Below, in pieces: positions 43,801-52,869 of a stretch of 64,000 nt of DNA (positions are counted from its first letter, which is position 1; each line of letters starts with the position of its first letter). Origin of the DNA: an uncultured Armatimonadota bacterium (GTDB taxonomy: Bacteria; Armatimonadota; Fimbriimonadia; Fimbriimonadales; Fimbriimonadaceae); the NCBI GenBank assembly GCA_903927345.1, contig CAIYMO010000053.1, positions 1 through 64,000 on the forward strand. The letters run 5' to 3'. The translations under genes were made by a program, and so were the position numbers. The notes under the pieces were generated by a model. The model did not search any database. It had not been told where the DNA came from and saw only the letters and a program-made list of their open reading frames with translations.

Positions 43801-44982
43801 TCACTCGCTCGGATATCCACCGCCGGCATCAACTATTCCGCGCTCTGTAGCCACCTTTTCCGCATGGGGTCGAAGTGCTTCAAACGGATTCACCGGCAAA
43901 TTGTTGTTCTCTCTCCAGGCGGCAATCAGCTCCCGAACATCGGTGCGGAACGCATCGTTCAAAATCCGATGCGCCCCCAGGACGTCACCAGCCGACTGTG
44001 CCGTAGACAACGCTGCCTGATCGACCAATAACGCCTTCGCATAAGCTTCTTGGCAATTCAAAACGCTTTGCAGCATCGCCTCCAACTTCGGTTCGATGTT
44101 GTGGCTCTGATCGATCATGTAAGCGACATTCTTCGCAGTAGTGCTTGCGATAGACCCCGTCTCTCGCTCAGCAGAGACCAGTTCGTGATAGATGCAGAAC
44201 AGCTCGTACGGGTTTGTGCTGCCGACGATCAGGTCGTCGTCCGCATACCGCCGAGCGTTGAAGTGAAAACCGCCTAACTTCCCTTCATCCAAAAGGAACG
44301 AGACAATCGCCTCAATGTTGGTGCTCTGAGCGTGATGTCCCAAGTCAACCAACACCTGTGCCCGGTCGCCAAGTGCCATACAATGGCTCAGCGCCGAGCC
44401 CCAATCAAATGAATCGGTGTAATAGAACGCTGGTTCAAAGAACTTGTACTCCAACAGCAAGCGAGTTCCGTCAGGGAGTGCATCGTGGACGATCTGGAGC
44501 GCTTCCCGGACGTGACGCTTCCTCCGCCGAAGGTCGTCCTGACCGGCGTAGTTGGTTCCATCGGCGAACCAGAGGCTGAGATCCTTCGAACCGGTCGCCG
44601 TTAAAACCTCAACGCACTCAAGCAAATGATCAATAGCCTGTCGGCGAACTGATGGATCAGGATTCGCAATAGAACCCAGCTTATACTCGTCCCGCTGGAA
44701 CACGTTTGGGTTGATCGCTCCAATCGAAATGCCCTTCGCAGTGGCATACTCGCCCAATTCAGAGTAGTCCGACACTTTGTCCCAAGGAATGTGGAGAGCG
44801 ACGGACGGCGAAATTCCCGAAATCTGATGAATCAGAGCCGCATCGTCAACCTTCTCCCAGACCGTGCGTGCGGCGCCGGGAGCGGAAAACGTCTTAAATC
44901 GAGTTCCCGAGTTACCGTAACCCCAACTCGGCGTTTCTATATGCTGAGCACTCAGCATTGCAAAGATCTCTGATTGAGTCAT
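43801..44982 (-). CDS. rhaI: L-rhamnose isomerase (RhaI type)
   Basis: A 393-residue TIM-barrel xylose-isomerase-like enzyme converting L-rhamnose to L-rhamnulose. Metal-ligand and substrate segments include [57 protein letters not shown] and [19 protein letters not shown]. This is the type found in Rhizobium, Pseudomonas and other non-enteric bacteria rather than E. coli RhaA. It starts 2 bp after the regulator stop and is second in the minus-strand unit. Confidence 0.95.
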   Translation of the reverse strand: MTQSEIFAMLSAQHIETPSWGYGNSGTRFKTFSAPGAARTVWEKVDDAALIHQISGISPSVALHIPWDKVSDYSELGEYATAKGISIGAINPNVFQRDEYKLGSIANPDPSVRRQAIDHLLECVEVLTATGSKDLSLWFADGTNYAGQDDLRRRKRHVREALQIVHDALPDGTRLLLEYKFFEPAFYYTDSFDWGSALSHCMALGDRAQVLVDLGHHAQSTNIEAIVSFLLDEGKLGGFHFNARRYADDDLIVGSTNPYELFCIYHELVSAERETGSIASTTAKNVAYMIDQSHNIEPKLEAMLQSVLNCQEAYAKALLVDQAALSTAQSAGDVLGAHRILNDAFRTDVRELIAAWRENNNLPVNPFEALRPHAEKVATERGIVDAGGGYPSE

Positions 44983-44984
44983 AA

Positions 44985-45785
44985 CTAGTCCTTCTGCCCC
45001 CCTGTTCGAGGTGAAGCAATGATCAACCGAACATCCTCCGCCTCCAACGCTTCTCGAACCGCCAAAGAAGGTTCTTGATCGGTGATGATAATGTCGACCT
45101 GGTCAGTCATGGCGGTCATCGCAAGCCCGCGACGACCAAACTTCGTGTGATCAATCAGCGCGATCTTCAGCCCACCACCCGCCAACAGGGCGCGCTTAGT
45201 CTCCGCCTCCTGTGGGTTTGCATCCGAAAAACCGAATTGGGGGCTAAACCCACAGCTAGAAAAGAACACCTTATCGGGTTGTAAGTGCTTTAACGTCTGT
45301 ACTGCAGCTCCACCCACAAACGATCTAGCCTTCGAGTGGAAAAAGCCTCCGCAGATGAAAAACTCAATCCCAGTTCCCTGAATCACTTCGACCGAATCAA
45401 GACCGGTAAGAACCGCCTGAACCTTGCGCGCTGGCAGTATTCGCGCTAGGGCCAGCGCGCTTGTGCTCGCGTCCAACCCGACCGAGTCACCATCTTGAAC
45501 AAGCTCCAAGGCCGCCAGCGCCATCCGCTCTTTCGCTTCTGCCTGGACCGCCGAACGTTGCAGATAGCTCTCTTCCTCGGTTGCCAGTTGTCGCAACCGA
45601 GCGCCCCCGTGGATACGCTCTATCTGCCCTTGGTCGGCAAGCTGATCCAGCTCACGTCGGATCGTCATCTCAGAAACGTTGAGTTCAACAGCCAGGTCTT
45701 TAATCCGCACTACGCGCTGGGCCAGCACCCGAATCATGATTTCATCCTGCCGATCAGCTGCAGGCAAGGATGGCGTTGTGAGCAT
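44985..45785 (-). CDS. DeoR-family transcriptional regulator of the rhamnose locus
   Basis: A 266-residue repressor-type protein. The N-terminal DeoR helix-turn-helix is [39 protein letters not shown], followed by the family-typical [12 protein letters not shown]. The C-terminal sugar-phosphate-sensing domain includes [31 protein letters not shown]. It likely senses rhamnulose-1-phosphate or a related intermediate and controls both divergent arms. It is the first gene of the catabolic operon, so it regulates its own synthesis if it binds the shared 106-bp region. Confidence 0.92.
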   Translation of the reverse strand: MLTTPSLPAADRQDEIMIRVLAQRVVRIKDLAVELNVSEMTIRRELDQLADQGQIERIHGGARLRQLATEEESYLQRSAVQAEAKERMALAALELVQDGDSVGLDASTSALALARILPARKVQAVLTGLDSVEVIQGTGIEFFICGGFFHSKARSFVGGAAVQTLKHLQPDKVFFSSCGFSPQFGFSDANPQEAETKRALLAGGGLKIALIDHTKFGRRGLAMTAMTDQVDIIITDQEPSLAVREALEAEDVRLIIASPRTGGQKD

Positions 45786-45794
45786 TTGAAAGAA

Positions 45795-45800
45795 ATCTTA
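45795..45800 (-). promoter_or_regulatory. Leaderless -10 element, rhamnose regulator/catabolic operon
   Basis: TAAGAT on the minus strand ends 9 nt before the ATG at 45785. It would drive the seven-gene unit down to lutC. Confidence 0.5.
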
Positions 45801-45862
45801 CATGAATTAACACGATAGAAGTCAAGTTTTACGTTGCAACCTGTACGGATATGTGTTCATGC

Positions 45863-45868
45863 TATATT
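45863..45868 (+). promoter_or_regulatory. Extended -10 promoter of the rhamnose transporter operon
   Basis: TGCTATATT (TGn plus TATATT) lies 23 nt before the ATG at 45892. A short leader follows with GAAGGG as ribosome binding site, so this arm is not leaderless. Confidence 0.55.
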
Positions 45869-45891
45869 AAACGCTCACGGCGAAGGGTTAG

Positions 45892-47412
45892 ATGGTCGAA
45901 GAAGTGGAGTCAAATGGGCTGGCTGATCAGACAGGGTTGATCGCTTCTGGGATCAGCCTCTCCTTTGGCGGGCAGAAAGTGCTCGACTCCGTAGATATTC
46001 ATCTTGAACCAGGTCGGGTCCATGCCATCACCGGTGAAAATGGTGCGGGAAAGTCTTCCCTTGCTAAAGTGATCGCAGGCATTTACCGCTCCGAAAGCGG
46101 CAGTATCTCGTTCAACGGGGCTAATCTCAACCTCAAGGACCCACGCTCGGCTCTAACGCAGGGAATCACTCTTATCCACCAAGAGCCCCTCATCTTCCCA
46201 GACTTATCTATCGGCGAGAATATTTTTGCCGGAAACCTTCCGAAGCGTGGGCCAAAGATTGACTGGGATCTCGTCTTCCAACGCAGTAGAGCGTTACTCG
46301 ACAAACTCGGATCGAATTTAGATGTTCGAACTTCGGCAGGCACCCTCTCTATCGCCGACCAGCAAATGCTTGAGATCGCAGCAGCGATGTCTTACGAAGC
46401 CAAGGTTTGGATCTTCGACGAAACCACCGCCCCTCTTACCCCCACCGAAGTCGCCCGACTCTTCGGATTGATCAACGAGTTGAAGCAGCAAGAGTGTGCG
46501 ATAGGTATTGTCACCCACCACATGGATGAAGTTTTCACCATCTCTGACGATATCACCGTCTTGAGGAACGGAAAAAAGGTCGTCCAGCTACTGACTCAGA
46601 ACACGACTAAAAACGAAGTTGTTAGCCACATGGTCGGCCGGGAATTGGACAATCAGACCCAGTGTGCAGAAAGAACCGACCAAGAAATCGCCTTCCAAAT
46701 CCAAAATGCCACTGGACCGGGCTTTCAAGCAGTGGACTTTACAATTCAACGTGGGGAAATCTTCGGTATTGCAGGTCTCGTGGGAGCTGGAAGAACGGAG
46801 CTAGCCCGCGCAATCTTTGGCATCACGAAGCCCACGTCAGGTCAGCTCAAACTCGACGGTCAGCCTTATGAGGTCAACAATCCTGGAGAGGCAATCAAAG
46901 CTGGAGTTGTTCTGGTTCCCGAAGACCGTCGCGGGGCAGGACTCTGCATCGAACAGTCGATTCTTGACAACACAACTCTCCCGGGGCTCAATCGCTTCGC
47001 GAGCAAGATCGGAATCTTAAGCCGGAACAAGGCTATTACAACGGTGCTGCCCAAACTTGACGACCTTGCCACAAAATACCAATCTCTAGACCAACCCGTT
47101 GGACAGCTCAGTGGTGGAAATCAGCAAAAGGTCGTTCTCACTAAATGGCTCCTAGAGGAGCCAAAACTGCTGATCCTCGATGAGCCCACACGGGGCGTTG
47201 ACATTGGAGCAAAAGCTGACGTTCACAGACAAATCCGGCATTTAGCAAGCCAGGGTGTAGCCATACTCCTCATCTCAAGCGATCTACCCGAAGTACTCAG
47301 TCTAAGCGACCGAATCGGAGTCATGCGCAAGGGCGAAATTGTCGGTACGTTAGCGGCAGCGGAAGCAACCGAAGCGCTAGTGGTTTCCCTAGCTAGCGGA
47401 GGTCAAGGTTGA
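45892..47412 (+). CDS. rhaT: Rhamnose ABC importer, double ATPase subunit
   Basis: A 506-residue sugar ABC ATPase with two nucleotide-binding domains, as in RbsA/XylG. The first has HAITGENGAGKSSLAKVIAG and VWIFDETTAPLTPTE. The second has a degenerate Walker A (IAGLVGAGRTELARAIFG) and signature LSGGNQQKVVLTKWLLEEPKLLILDEPTRGVD. This asymmetry is normal for the family. It powers import through RhaP and RhaQ. Rhamnose is assigned from the linked catabolic genes. It overlaps rhaP by 4 bp. Confidence 0.92.
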   Translation: MVEEVESNGLADQTGLIASGISLSFGGQKVLDSVDIHLEPGRVHAITGENGAGKSSLAKVIAGIYRSESGSISFNGANLNLKDPRSALTQGITLIHQEPLIFPDLSIGENIFAGNLPKRGPKIDWDLVFQRSRALLDKLGSNLDVRTSAGTLSIADQQMLEIAAAMSYEAKVWIFDETTAPLTPTEVARLFGLINELKQQECAIGIVTHHMDEVFTISDDITVLRNGKKVVQLLTQNTTKNEVVSHMVGRELDNQTQCAERTDQEIAFQIQNATGPGFQAVDFTIQRGEIFGIAGLVGAGRTELARAIFGITKPTSGQLKLDGQPYEVNNPGEAIKAGVVLVPEDRRGAGLCIEQSILDNTTLPGLNRFASKIGILSRNKAITTVLPKLDDLATKYQSLDQPVGQLSGGNQQKVVLTKWLLEEPKLLILDEPTRGVDIGAKADVHRQIRHLASQGVAILLISSDLPEVLSLSDRIGVMRKGEIVGTLAAAEATEALVVSLASGGQG

Positions 47413-48350
47413 AGCGATTCATCGTTCCACTTTTGGTCATCGTCGCGGCCTATGCGCTGCTTCCGAGGTTGTTCACCGCAGACTCGACCAACAGCATTCT
47501 CCTCTGGCTCCCGCTTGTCCTCACTGTTGCTCTCGGCGAATTTCTCGTCGTGGTGGCGGGAGGAATCGACATTTCGGTCGGTTCCATCATGGGATTCTCC
47601 TCCATGACGGTCGGAATTGTCTTCAAAGCCAATCCCTCAATGCCGCTACCCCTAGCAATCCTCGTCGCTGTGGTCTGTGGGCTGATTCTGGGTTTGATCA
47701 ACGGAGCACTTGTTGCCCGCGCTAAATTGCCGCCGCTCATCGTCACCATAGGAACTTTGGCTACCTTCCGAGGGCTGGCATTCCTGATCGCCAAGGGGGA
47801 AACCATCACCGGAAGCTACGTCCCTGACTCGTTTACAAAGCTATCCAATCATGGGATTCCGCTAGGTGAAGTCACCCTGAACTGGCTGGCCATCACGTCG
47901 ATTCTTTGCACAGCGGCGTTCCTTTGGTTCACAACGAACACCGCACTCGGTCGCTCCATTTTCGCCTTCGGCGGCCAACCCGAAGGAGCGCTACGTCGCG
48001 GCATCGCTGCCACCCGAATCCAAACCACCGTTTACGCCCTGAGCGGAGCCATGGCGGGACTTGGAGGAGCCATGTACCTTTCACGCTTTGGACAGGCTCA
48101 ACCAGGATCGGCCGGATCCGGGTTTGAACTCACCGTCATCGCGACGGTCGCAATCGCCGGTACAAAACTCACCGGTGGTGCAGGTTCCATCGGAAAACTC
48201 GTAGTCGCAGCCATAGGTGTCTCGGCTCTCAACGTCGCCCTGAGCATCCAGGGAATCAGCGACGACTGGCAAACACTGGTTTACGGCTCCGTGCTCCTGG
48301 TTATGGTCTGTGCTGACAGCTTCCGTAGACGCTCGGAGGTAGTCGTCTAA
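47409..48350 (+). CDS. rhaP: Rhamnose ABC importer permease 1
   Basis: A 313-residue integral membrane permease of the RbsC/AraH family, with eight or more hydrophobic helices. Typical segments are EFLVVVAGGIDISVGSIMG, ARAKLPPLIVTIGTLATFRG and GFELTVIATVAIAGTKLTGGAGS. It starts at TTG or the equivalent within the rhaT stop overlap and shares one base with rhaQ. It pairs with RhaQ to form the channel. Confidence 0.92.
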   Translation: MKRFIVPLLVIVAAYALLPRLFTADSTNSILLWLPLVLTVALGEFLVVVAGGIDISVGSIMGFSSMTVGIVFKANPSMPLPLAILVAVVCGLILGLINGALVARAKLPPLIVTIGTLATFRGLAFLIAKGETITGSYVPDSFTKLSNHGIPLGEVTLNWLAITSILCTAAFLWFTTNTALGRSIFAFGGQPEGALRRGIAATRIQTTVYALSGAMAGLGGAMYLSRFGQAQPGSAGSGFELTVIATVAIAGTKLTGGAGSIGKLVVAAIGVSALNVALSIQGISDDWQTLVYGSVLLVMVCADSFRRRSEVVV

Positions 48351-49300
48351 TGAGGCGCAATATACTTCCCGGGCTCTTGATCGTCCTGGTCGCAGTCATC
48401 GGCAACCGTCTCTCGCCTAACTTCCTCGATTTTGCCTACCTTCGCGATTCCGCAACTCTTGTGGCAGAGCTAGGCCTGATCGCCGTAGGCATGAACTTCA
48501 TCATCACCTCCGGCAACATCGACCTTAGTGTTGGTTCGAACATGGTTCTGACCGCCTGCATCACTGCCAAGTTCATGGTGGGTGGAATGCCTGCACCGCT
48601 TGCCCTTCTCCTTGGTGTTGGTATCGGTACCCTACTTGGTTGGCTAAACGGCGTACTCATCACCTACTTCCGCGCGCCCTCCTTCCTCATCACCGTCGCA
48701 ACCATGGCGATGTACCGAGGAGCAGCGAAAGCGCTCCTTGGTCCGCAGTCGGTGAAAGCCCCCTCTGGAATCGTCGGTATCGATACCCAGACCTTTGCCG
48801 GACTCACGATCCCCCTCCTGATTCTTCTCGTTACAGCTTCGATTGGTGCTTTTGTGATGCAAAAAACGATCTTCGGCAGCTGGGTGGTTGCGGTTGGTTC
48901 CAATTCCCGCACGGCCCTTTACTCAGGTGTTCCGGTTGCCCGTGTTGTCCGCACGTCGTACACCCTGACAGGCTTCATCTGCGGTATTGCCGCAATGTTG
49001 ATGCTCTCACGACTTGGACTCGCACGTCACGACCTTGCAATGGGCTCCGAACTTGATATCATCACCATTGTCGTCGTCGGTGGAACCGCTATCCAAGGCG
49101 GCGCCGCAAACGTCATCGGCTCCCTCCTCGCCTTCATCTTGATCGCACTCCTTCGTTCAGTCATGGGCGTCGCAAACTTCACTGCCGAATATCAGATGAC
49201 CATCATTGGCATCCTTCTGATCGGCATGGTGCTAGCGAATCGGCTTCCACTTAAGCTAATCTTGCAGAAACTCCGTCCCAAATCACAAAGAGCACCATGA
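48350..49300 (+). CDS. rhaQ: Rhamnose ABC importer permease 2
   Basis: A 316-residue permease paralogous to RhaP: GLIAVGMNFIITSGNIDLSVGS, YFRAPSFLITVATMAMYRGAA and ELDIITIVVVGGTAIQGGAANV. Two different permease genes next to one double ATPase gene is the RhaTPQS layout described in Rhizobium. It overlaps its neighbours by 1 and 4 bp. Confidence 0.92.
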   Translation: MRRNILPGLLIVLVAVIGNRLSPNFLDFAYLRDSATLVAELGLIAVGMNFIITSGNIDLSVGSNMVLTACITAKFMVGGMPAPLALLLGVGIGTLLGWLNGVLITYFRAPSFLITVATMAMYRGAAKALLGPQSVKAPSGIVGIDTQTFAGLTIPLLILLVTASIGAFVMQKTIFGSWVVAVGSNSRTALYSGVPVARVVRTSYTLTGFICGIAAMLMLSRLGLARHDLAMGSELDIITIVVVGGTAIQGGAANVIGSLLAFILIALLRSVMGVANFTAEYQMTIIGILLIGMVLANRLPLKLILQKLRPKSQRAP

Positions 49301-50370
49301 AAACTCGCCTGCACATTCTCTCGCTTCCGATCCTCGCGATGATCGCAATATCCGGATGCGGCTCAACGAAGACCGATTCTGGCTCCAAGCCCGACGCCTC
49401 GACCCCATCTGCCTCTTCCGGTACTAAGACCAAGATCGCCTTCATTCCCAAAAGCGCCGGCAACCCCTATTTCGCACGCCTTGAGTCAGGCTTCAAGTCC
49501 TCCGCCGATCAGTTCGGCGTAGAATTCACCTCGCAGGCTCCAACAACTGCCGACGCCACTTCACAGATTTCTGTCATCAAAGACCAGGCTCAGCGAGGAG
49601 AAGAAGTAATCGTTCTCTCTCCAAACAGCCCCGACGCCCTCAACGAAACGTTGGATCAAGCGTCCGCAAAGGGAGTCGTCATCATCACTGCCGATGCCGA
49701 CCTCACCGGGAACGAGTCTCACCGCTCAATCGGCGTCCTGTCGTGCGACTTCAGCACGATCGGTCCCGAGCAAGTTGAGCTCCTCGGCGCCCTAATCGGC
49801 TACGAAGGTGAGATTGCGATTCTCAGCGCAACATCCGACGCGCCAAACCAAAACGCTTGGATCGAGGGAATGAAAAAGACCCTGACCGATCCAAAGTACA
49901 GCAAAATGAAGCTCGTCGAAGTGGTCTACGGAAACGATGAGCCCCAGAAGTCCACCACTGAAACCGAAGCCCTCATCACGAAGCATCCGAACCTGCGGGG
50001 AATTATCGCCCCGACATCCGTCGGTCTTGCCGCCGCTGCTCAAGTCCTCAGCCAAAAGGAGCTTGCACCGGGCGCAAAGAATGCGAAAAACGGCGGACTG
50101 GTTCTCACCGGACTCGGAACTCCTAACGAACTGAAGAAAGCTGTCAAGGCAGGCACCGTTGCTAAATTCCAACTTTGGGATCCTGCAGACATCGGTATCG
50201 TTGCCTCCTACCTCGGCACCCAGCTGAGGGCGAAAAAGCTTGAAGCCAAAGTCGGTACGAAGTTCGAAATCCCGGGCAAGGGCTCCTTCGAAATCAAAGA
50301 CAAGAACATCGTGATCGCTGGCAAACTAGTCACCTTCACCAAAGAGAACATCGACCAGTACGACTTCTGA
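49297..50370 (+). CDS. rhaS: Rhamnose ABC importer, substrate-binding lipoprotein
   Basis: A 357-residue periplasmic-binding-protein family 4 (RbsB-like) lipoprotein. The signal ends in lipobox ISGCGS, followed by a Ser/Thr/Pro linker. The binding domains show IAFIPKSAGNPYFARLESGF, EEVIVLSPNSPDALNETLDQA, GVVIITADADL and GIIAPTSVGLAAAAQVL. It captures rhamnose for the permease. It is the last gene of the transporter operon and ends 16 bp before the GH172 stop on the other strand, next to a long palindrome. Confidence 0.92.
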   Translation: MKTRLHILSLPILAMIAISGCGSTKTDSGSKPDASTPSASSGTKTKIAFIPKSAGNPYFARLESGFKSSADQFGVEFTSQAPTTADATSQISVIKDQAQRGEEVIVLSPNSPDALNETLDQASAKGVVIITADADLTGNESHRSIGVLSCDFSTIGPEQVELLGALIGYEGEIAILSATSDAPNQNAWIEGMKKTLTDPKYSKMKLVEVVYGNDEPQKSTTETEALITKHPNLRGIIAPTSVGLAAAAQVLSQKELAPGAKNAKNGGLVLTGLGTPNELKKAVKAGTVAKFQLWDPADIGIVASYLGTQLRAKKLEAKVGTKFEIPGKGSFEIKDKNIVIAGKLVTFTKENIDQYDF

Positions 50371-50379
50371 TAGAGACCA

Positions 50380-50412
50380 GTCTGGATTACTTGATCATCA
50401 AGTAATCCAGAC
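50380..50412. terminator. Perfect 16-bp palindrome between convergent rhaS and GH172 genes
   Basis: GTCTGGATTACTTGAT, one central C, and ATCAAGTAATCCAGAC form a perfect 33-bp inverted repeat. Its right half encodes the last residues and stop codon of the GH172 gene on the minus strand. There is no T-run, so it may be a two-way terminator that needs no U-tract, an mRNA 3'-end stabiliser, or a protein-binding site. Confidence 0.6.
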
Positions 50413-52378
50413 CAAACATTCGTGACGGCGGATTTGCTTTCGCATTAGATCCCTTGCACACGATCTTCAACTCGTTCTTCCCTTTATTGAGAACGACTCG
50501 GCCCAAATCAACTATCTTCCAAAGCAGGTCCGGGCTATAGAAGTCAATCACCCCGACTGATCGGCCATTCACATATAGCTCCTGGATTCCGTAATCCCGA
50601 GCAAAGCATAGATTCGCCGAGAGGCTTTGTAAACCAGACCGATTCGCCTCAAATTCGAGCACGATCATTTCGCCATCTTTGGCTTCCTTCCACCAAAGTT
50701 GCTGACCGCTCGAGAGACCACCAAACGCTTGCACCTCGTTCTTACCTCCCGTCGTCGAAGTGATTCGTAGCTTCTCACCTTCGATCGCACCCTTGACTGG
50801 CGTGGGTGGCTTCGGTCCATCAATGATTTTCATCCCTTCGAGATCAAGCTGTGGGGCCGTCCACTTGCCCGGCTTCGCGTACCAAAACGCCGTCATATCA
50901 AACCGGCTCGGCACATCCTCCCAGTGCCACTGCTCGATGTCAAACCGAATCTTCTTCTTGAACGGAATGTCGTCCATCACGTGCCAGCGCACGTTTCCGA
51001 TTTGCCCGCCACAACCCGGCCCATCCGCCCGAGCCTGTCCGTGATATGGCCTTGAGAACACCTCCGGATTCGACCACGCATACCCAAAATAGTCCTCCGT
51101 CCCCGTCCCAATCCAACTCGGGAAACGCTCGCCATCCACCCAAACCTTCTCGTCCCCCTCACCCCACCAGGCCTGAGTCGGGTTCTGGACATGCATCACC
51201 GTCCCCACATACCGCCCTTCACCAAAGAAGTTGACGAGATTCATATCCCGCATTGGCCTACTCCGAGCAGTGTCGGCGGTCCACTGGGCGTGAAGAATGT
51301 AGTCAGCAGCTGGGTTAGAAGCTACCGAAGTCTGAATCGTTCCACGGAACGGGAGCTTGCCGTGGTTCACCAGCCGAAGGCTAGCCGTTCTCTGAAACGG
51401 CATAGGCAGCTTAAATCGAAGCAACCCATCTTGCACAGATGTAGCCACGGTTTCTAGCTTGGCAGGCAGGACGCCCGCCCCAAAGAAGTCCGGCAACGGC
51501 ACGCGGACAGTCTCTTGCCCGTCAAACGTTCCAACAACTTCAATCAGTTTCGTTCGGCTCTCCATACTTCGCGGGTCAGATGGTGCGAACTTCCGGTCGT
51601 CTTTCTCCAACTGGATGACCACTTCGTCAATGGCGCTCTGGTTCGATTCACTAAAGGGCACTACATGGCTTTTGCCGGCTTCAACAGTAAATCGCTGAAG
51701 TCGACCCGGTTTGCCGGCAGGTGTGGGAGGTGGAACACCGATAGGATTCCGGTTAGAATCCCGTTCGAGTAGCAGCGCAATTTGCTTAGCTTCAAGCGAG
51801 TAGACGGAGGTGTTCGCAGCGTACAACCTCGTATTCAATTGATAATAGAGTCCGTTTAATCGCTCACCAGGGGTTGACTCACTTACCGTCACCTTCAGCC
51901 TCTTTGAAAATGAGAACGGAAAATAGAGGTTCGTTCCTCTCGCGGCATTGTAAGAGAAGCGCTCGTCCCAAGGCTTCACCTTTCCTTGAAGCAAATCAGC
52001 CATCTTTGCCTCCACAAGGGGCTCCGATGATCCATCAAAATACAATCGAACAATCCCCATGGGATTCGCCGACCAGAATCGCACCATTGCCCCGGGACCT
52101 TCAAAGTCACCCATCACCCACTCAGTCCGACCCTCGTTCACCTCGCTTCGTAGATATTTGCCGTAGTCGGCGTTGGCAAACCAGCCTTCAGCGCCTGCAG
52201 ATGTTGATGCACGATCAAAGCTACTTGCCTCAATGGTCTTGTATTCATGCACCGGTCCTCCACTTGGCAGCTTGCCTGAATCCCGGGTGAGGCGATACAA
52301 ATCGGACGTTTGACTCAGCAACGTGAACGTATGAACCCAATCCCGCTGAATCGATAACACCAAGGCGATGGCAAGCAT
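50387..52378 (-). CDS. GH172-family (DUF2961) glycoside hydrolase
   Basis: A 663-residue exported protein with an N-terminal hydrophobic signal (MLAIALVLSIQRD). The DUF2961 core shows FEGPGAMVRFWSANPMGIVRLYFDG, ARGTNLYFPFSF, the conserved GTGTEDYFGYAW with the likely catalytic acid residues, and HVMDDIPFKKKIRFDIEQWHW. Characterised members of GH172 act on fructofuranosyl or D-arabinofuranosyl linkages. The C-terminal 130 residues look like a carbohydrate-binding beta-sandwich. TAAGGT preceded by GG ends 9 nt before the ATG. It is divergent from the DinB gene with only 32 bp between the starts. Confidence 0.88.
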   Translation of the reverse strand: MLAIALVLSIQRDWVHTFTLLSQTSDLYRLTRDSGKLPSGGPVHEYKTIEASSFDRASTSAGAEGWFANADYGKYLRSEVNEGRTEWVMGDFEGPGAMVRFWSANPMGIVRLYFDGSSEPLVEAKMADLLQGKVKPWDERFSYNAARGTNLYFPFSFSKRLKVTVSESTPGERLNGLYYQLNTRLYAANTSVYSLEAKQIALLLERDSNRNPIGVPPPTPAGKPGRLQRFTVEAGKSHVVPFSESNQSAIDEVVIQLEKDDRKFAPSDPRSMESRTKLIEVVGTFDGQETVRVPLPDFFGAGVLPAKLETVATSVQDGLLRFKLPMPFQRTASLRLVNHGKLPFRGTIQTSVASNPAADYILHAQWTADTARSRPMRDMNLVNFFGEGRYVGTVMHVQNPTQAWWGEGDEKVWVDGERFPSWIGTGTEDYFGYAWSNPEVFSRPYHGQARADGPGCGGQIGNVRWHVMDDIPFKKKIRFDIEQWHWEDVPSRFDMTAFWYAKPGKWTAPQLDLEGMKIIDGPKPPTPVKGAIEGEKLRITSTTGGKNEVQAFGGLSSGQQLWWKEAKDGEMIVLEFEANRSGLQSLSANLCFARDYGIQELYVNGRSVGVIDFYSPDLLWKIVDLGRVVLNKGKNELKIVCKGSNAKANPPSRMFGLDYLMIK

Positions 52379-52387
52379 AGTTTCTGC

Positions 52388-52393
52388 ACCTTA
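52388..52393 (-). promoter_or_regulatory. Leaderless -10 element, GH172 gene
   Basis: GGGTAAGGT on the minus strand (TAAGGT after GG) ends 9 nt before the ATG at 52378. It lies 5 bp from the opposing element of the DinB gene. Confidence 0.45.
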
Positions 52394-52398
52394 CCCGC

Positions 52399-52404
52399 TA
52401 TACT
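52399..52404 (+). promoter_or_regulatory. Leaderless -10 element, DinB-like gene
   Basis: TATACT ends 6 nt before the ATG at 52411. Confidence 0.5.
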
Positions 52405-52410
52405 CTCGGC

Positions 52411-52869
52411 ATGACAAAGACCGAAATCATCGAGAACCTAAAGGGTTCCTTCTCCCTGCTCGAGAAGGACCTCAATGCAATGCCCGAAGATTTGATCATC
52501 AAGTCTCTTGGCGGAAAGGCGCGGACCGCGGCCGATGTCATCTACGAAATCATCGTCGTCAACGACCACATCGGAGCGACCATCCGCGACGAAAACCCTG
52601 CTCCATGGACATTCGAAGGATGGATCACTGCCCCAACGGATTTCCAATCCAAAGAAGTCATCATCGCCGGACTCCTAGCCTCGCGTGACCGGTTCATCTC
52701 TGGAGTAGAAGCAATGTCCGAAGAGGACCTAGCGGGAACTGTAAAAACCGAACATGGAGAATCCACCCGGGCCTCACGTTGCCGGTTCGTCGCCCTCCAT
52801 AACTGGTATCACTCGGGCCAACTCAACTATATCCAAGCCCTGACTGGTGATGATGGTTGGAACTGGTAA
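52411..52869 (+). CDS. DinB-like (YfiT-type) four-helix protein
   Basis: A 152-residue soluble protein of the DinB/YfiT superfamily. It starts with the helix TKTEIIENLKGSFSLLEKDL, has a metal-ligand His in IVVNDHIGATI, and ends with FVALHNWYHSGQLNYIQALTG, where the HxxxHxGQ-type pair completes a likely three-His metal site. Members include metal-dependent thiol transferases, but the reaction here is unknown. Its stop codon abuts the stop of the convergent SRPBCC gene. Confidence 0.85.
   Translation: MTKTEIIENLKGSFSLLEKDLNAMPEDLIIKSLGGKARTAADVIYEIIVVNDHIGATIRDENPAPWTFEGWITAPTDFQSKEVIIAGLLASRDRFISGVEAMSEEDLAGTVKTEHGESTRASRCRFVALHNWYHSGQLNYIQALTGDDGWNW

Larger units (their letters stand above)
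45786..45891. promoter_or_regulatory. Divergent control region of the rhamnose locus
   Basis: This 106-bp gap serves both arms. It holds TAAGAT for the regulator arm, an extended -10 for the transporter arm, a TTGACT on the minus strand (19 bp from TAAGAT) and an 8-bp palindrome GTTGCAAC in the middle. The palindrome may be part of the DeoR-type operator. Confidence 0.6.

Noticed and set aside
43188-43850. 220-residue plus-strand ORF opposite the aldolase/SDR gene
   Set aside because: It is antisense to a conserved enzyme and crosses the rhaI junction; no recognisable motifs.
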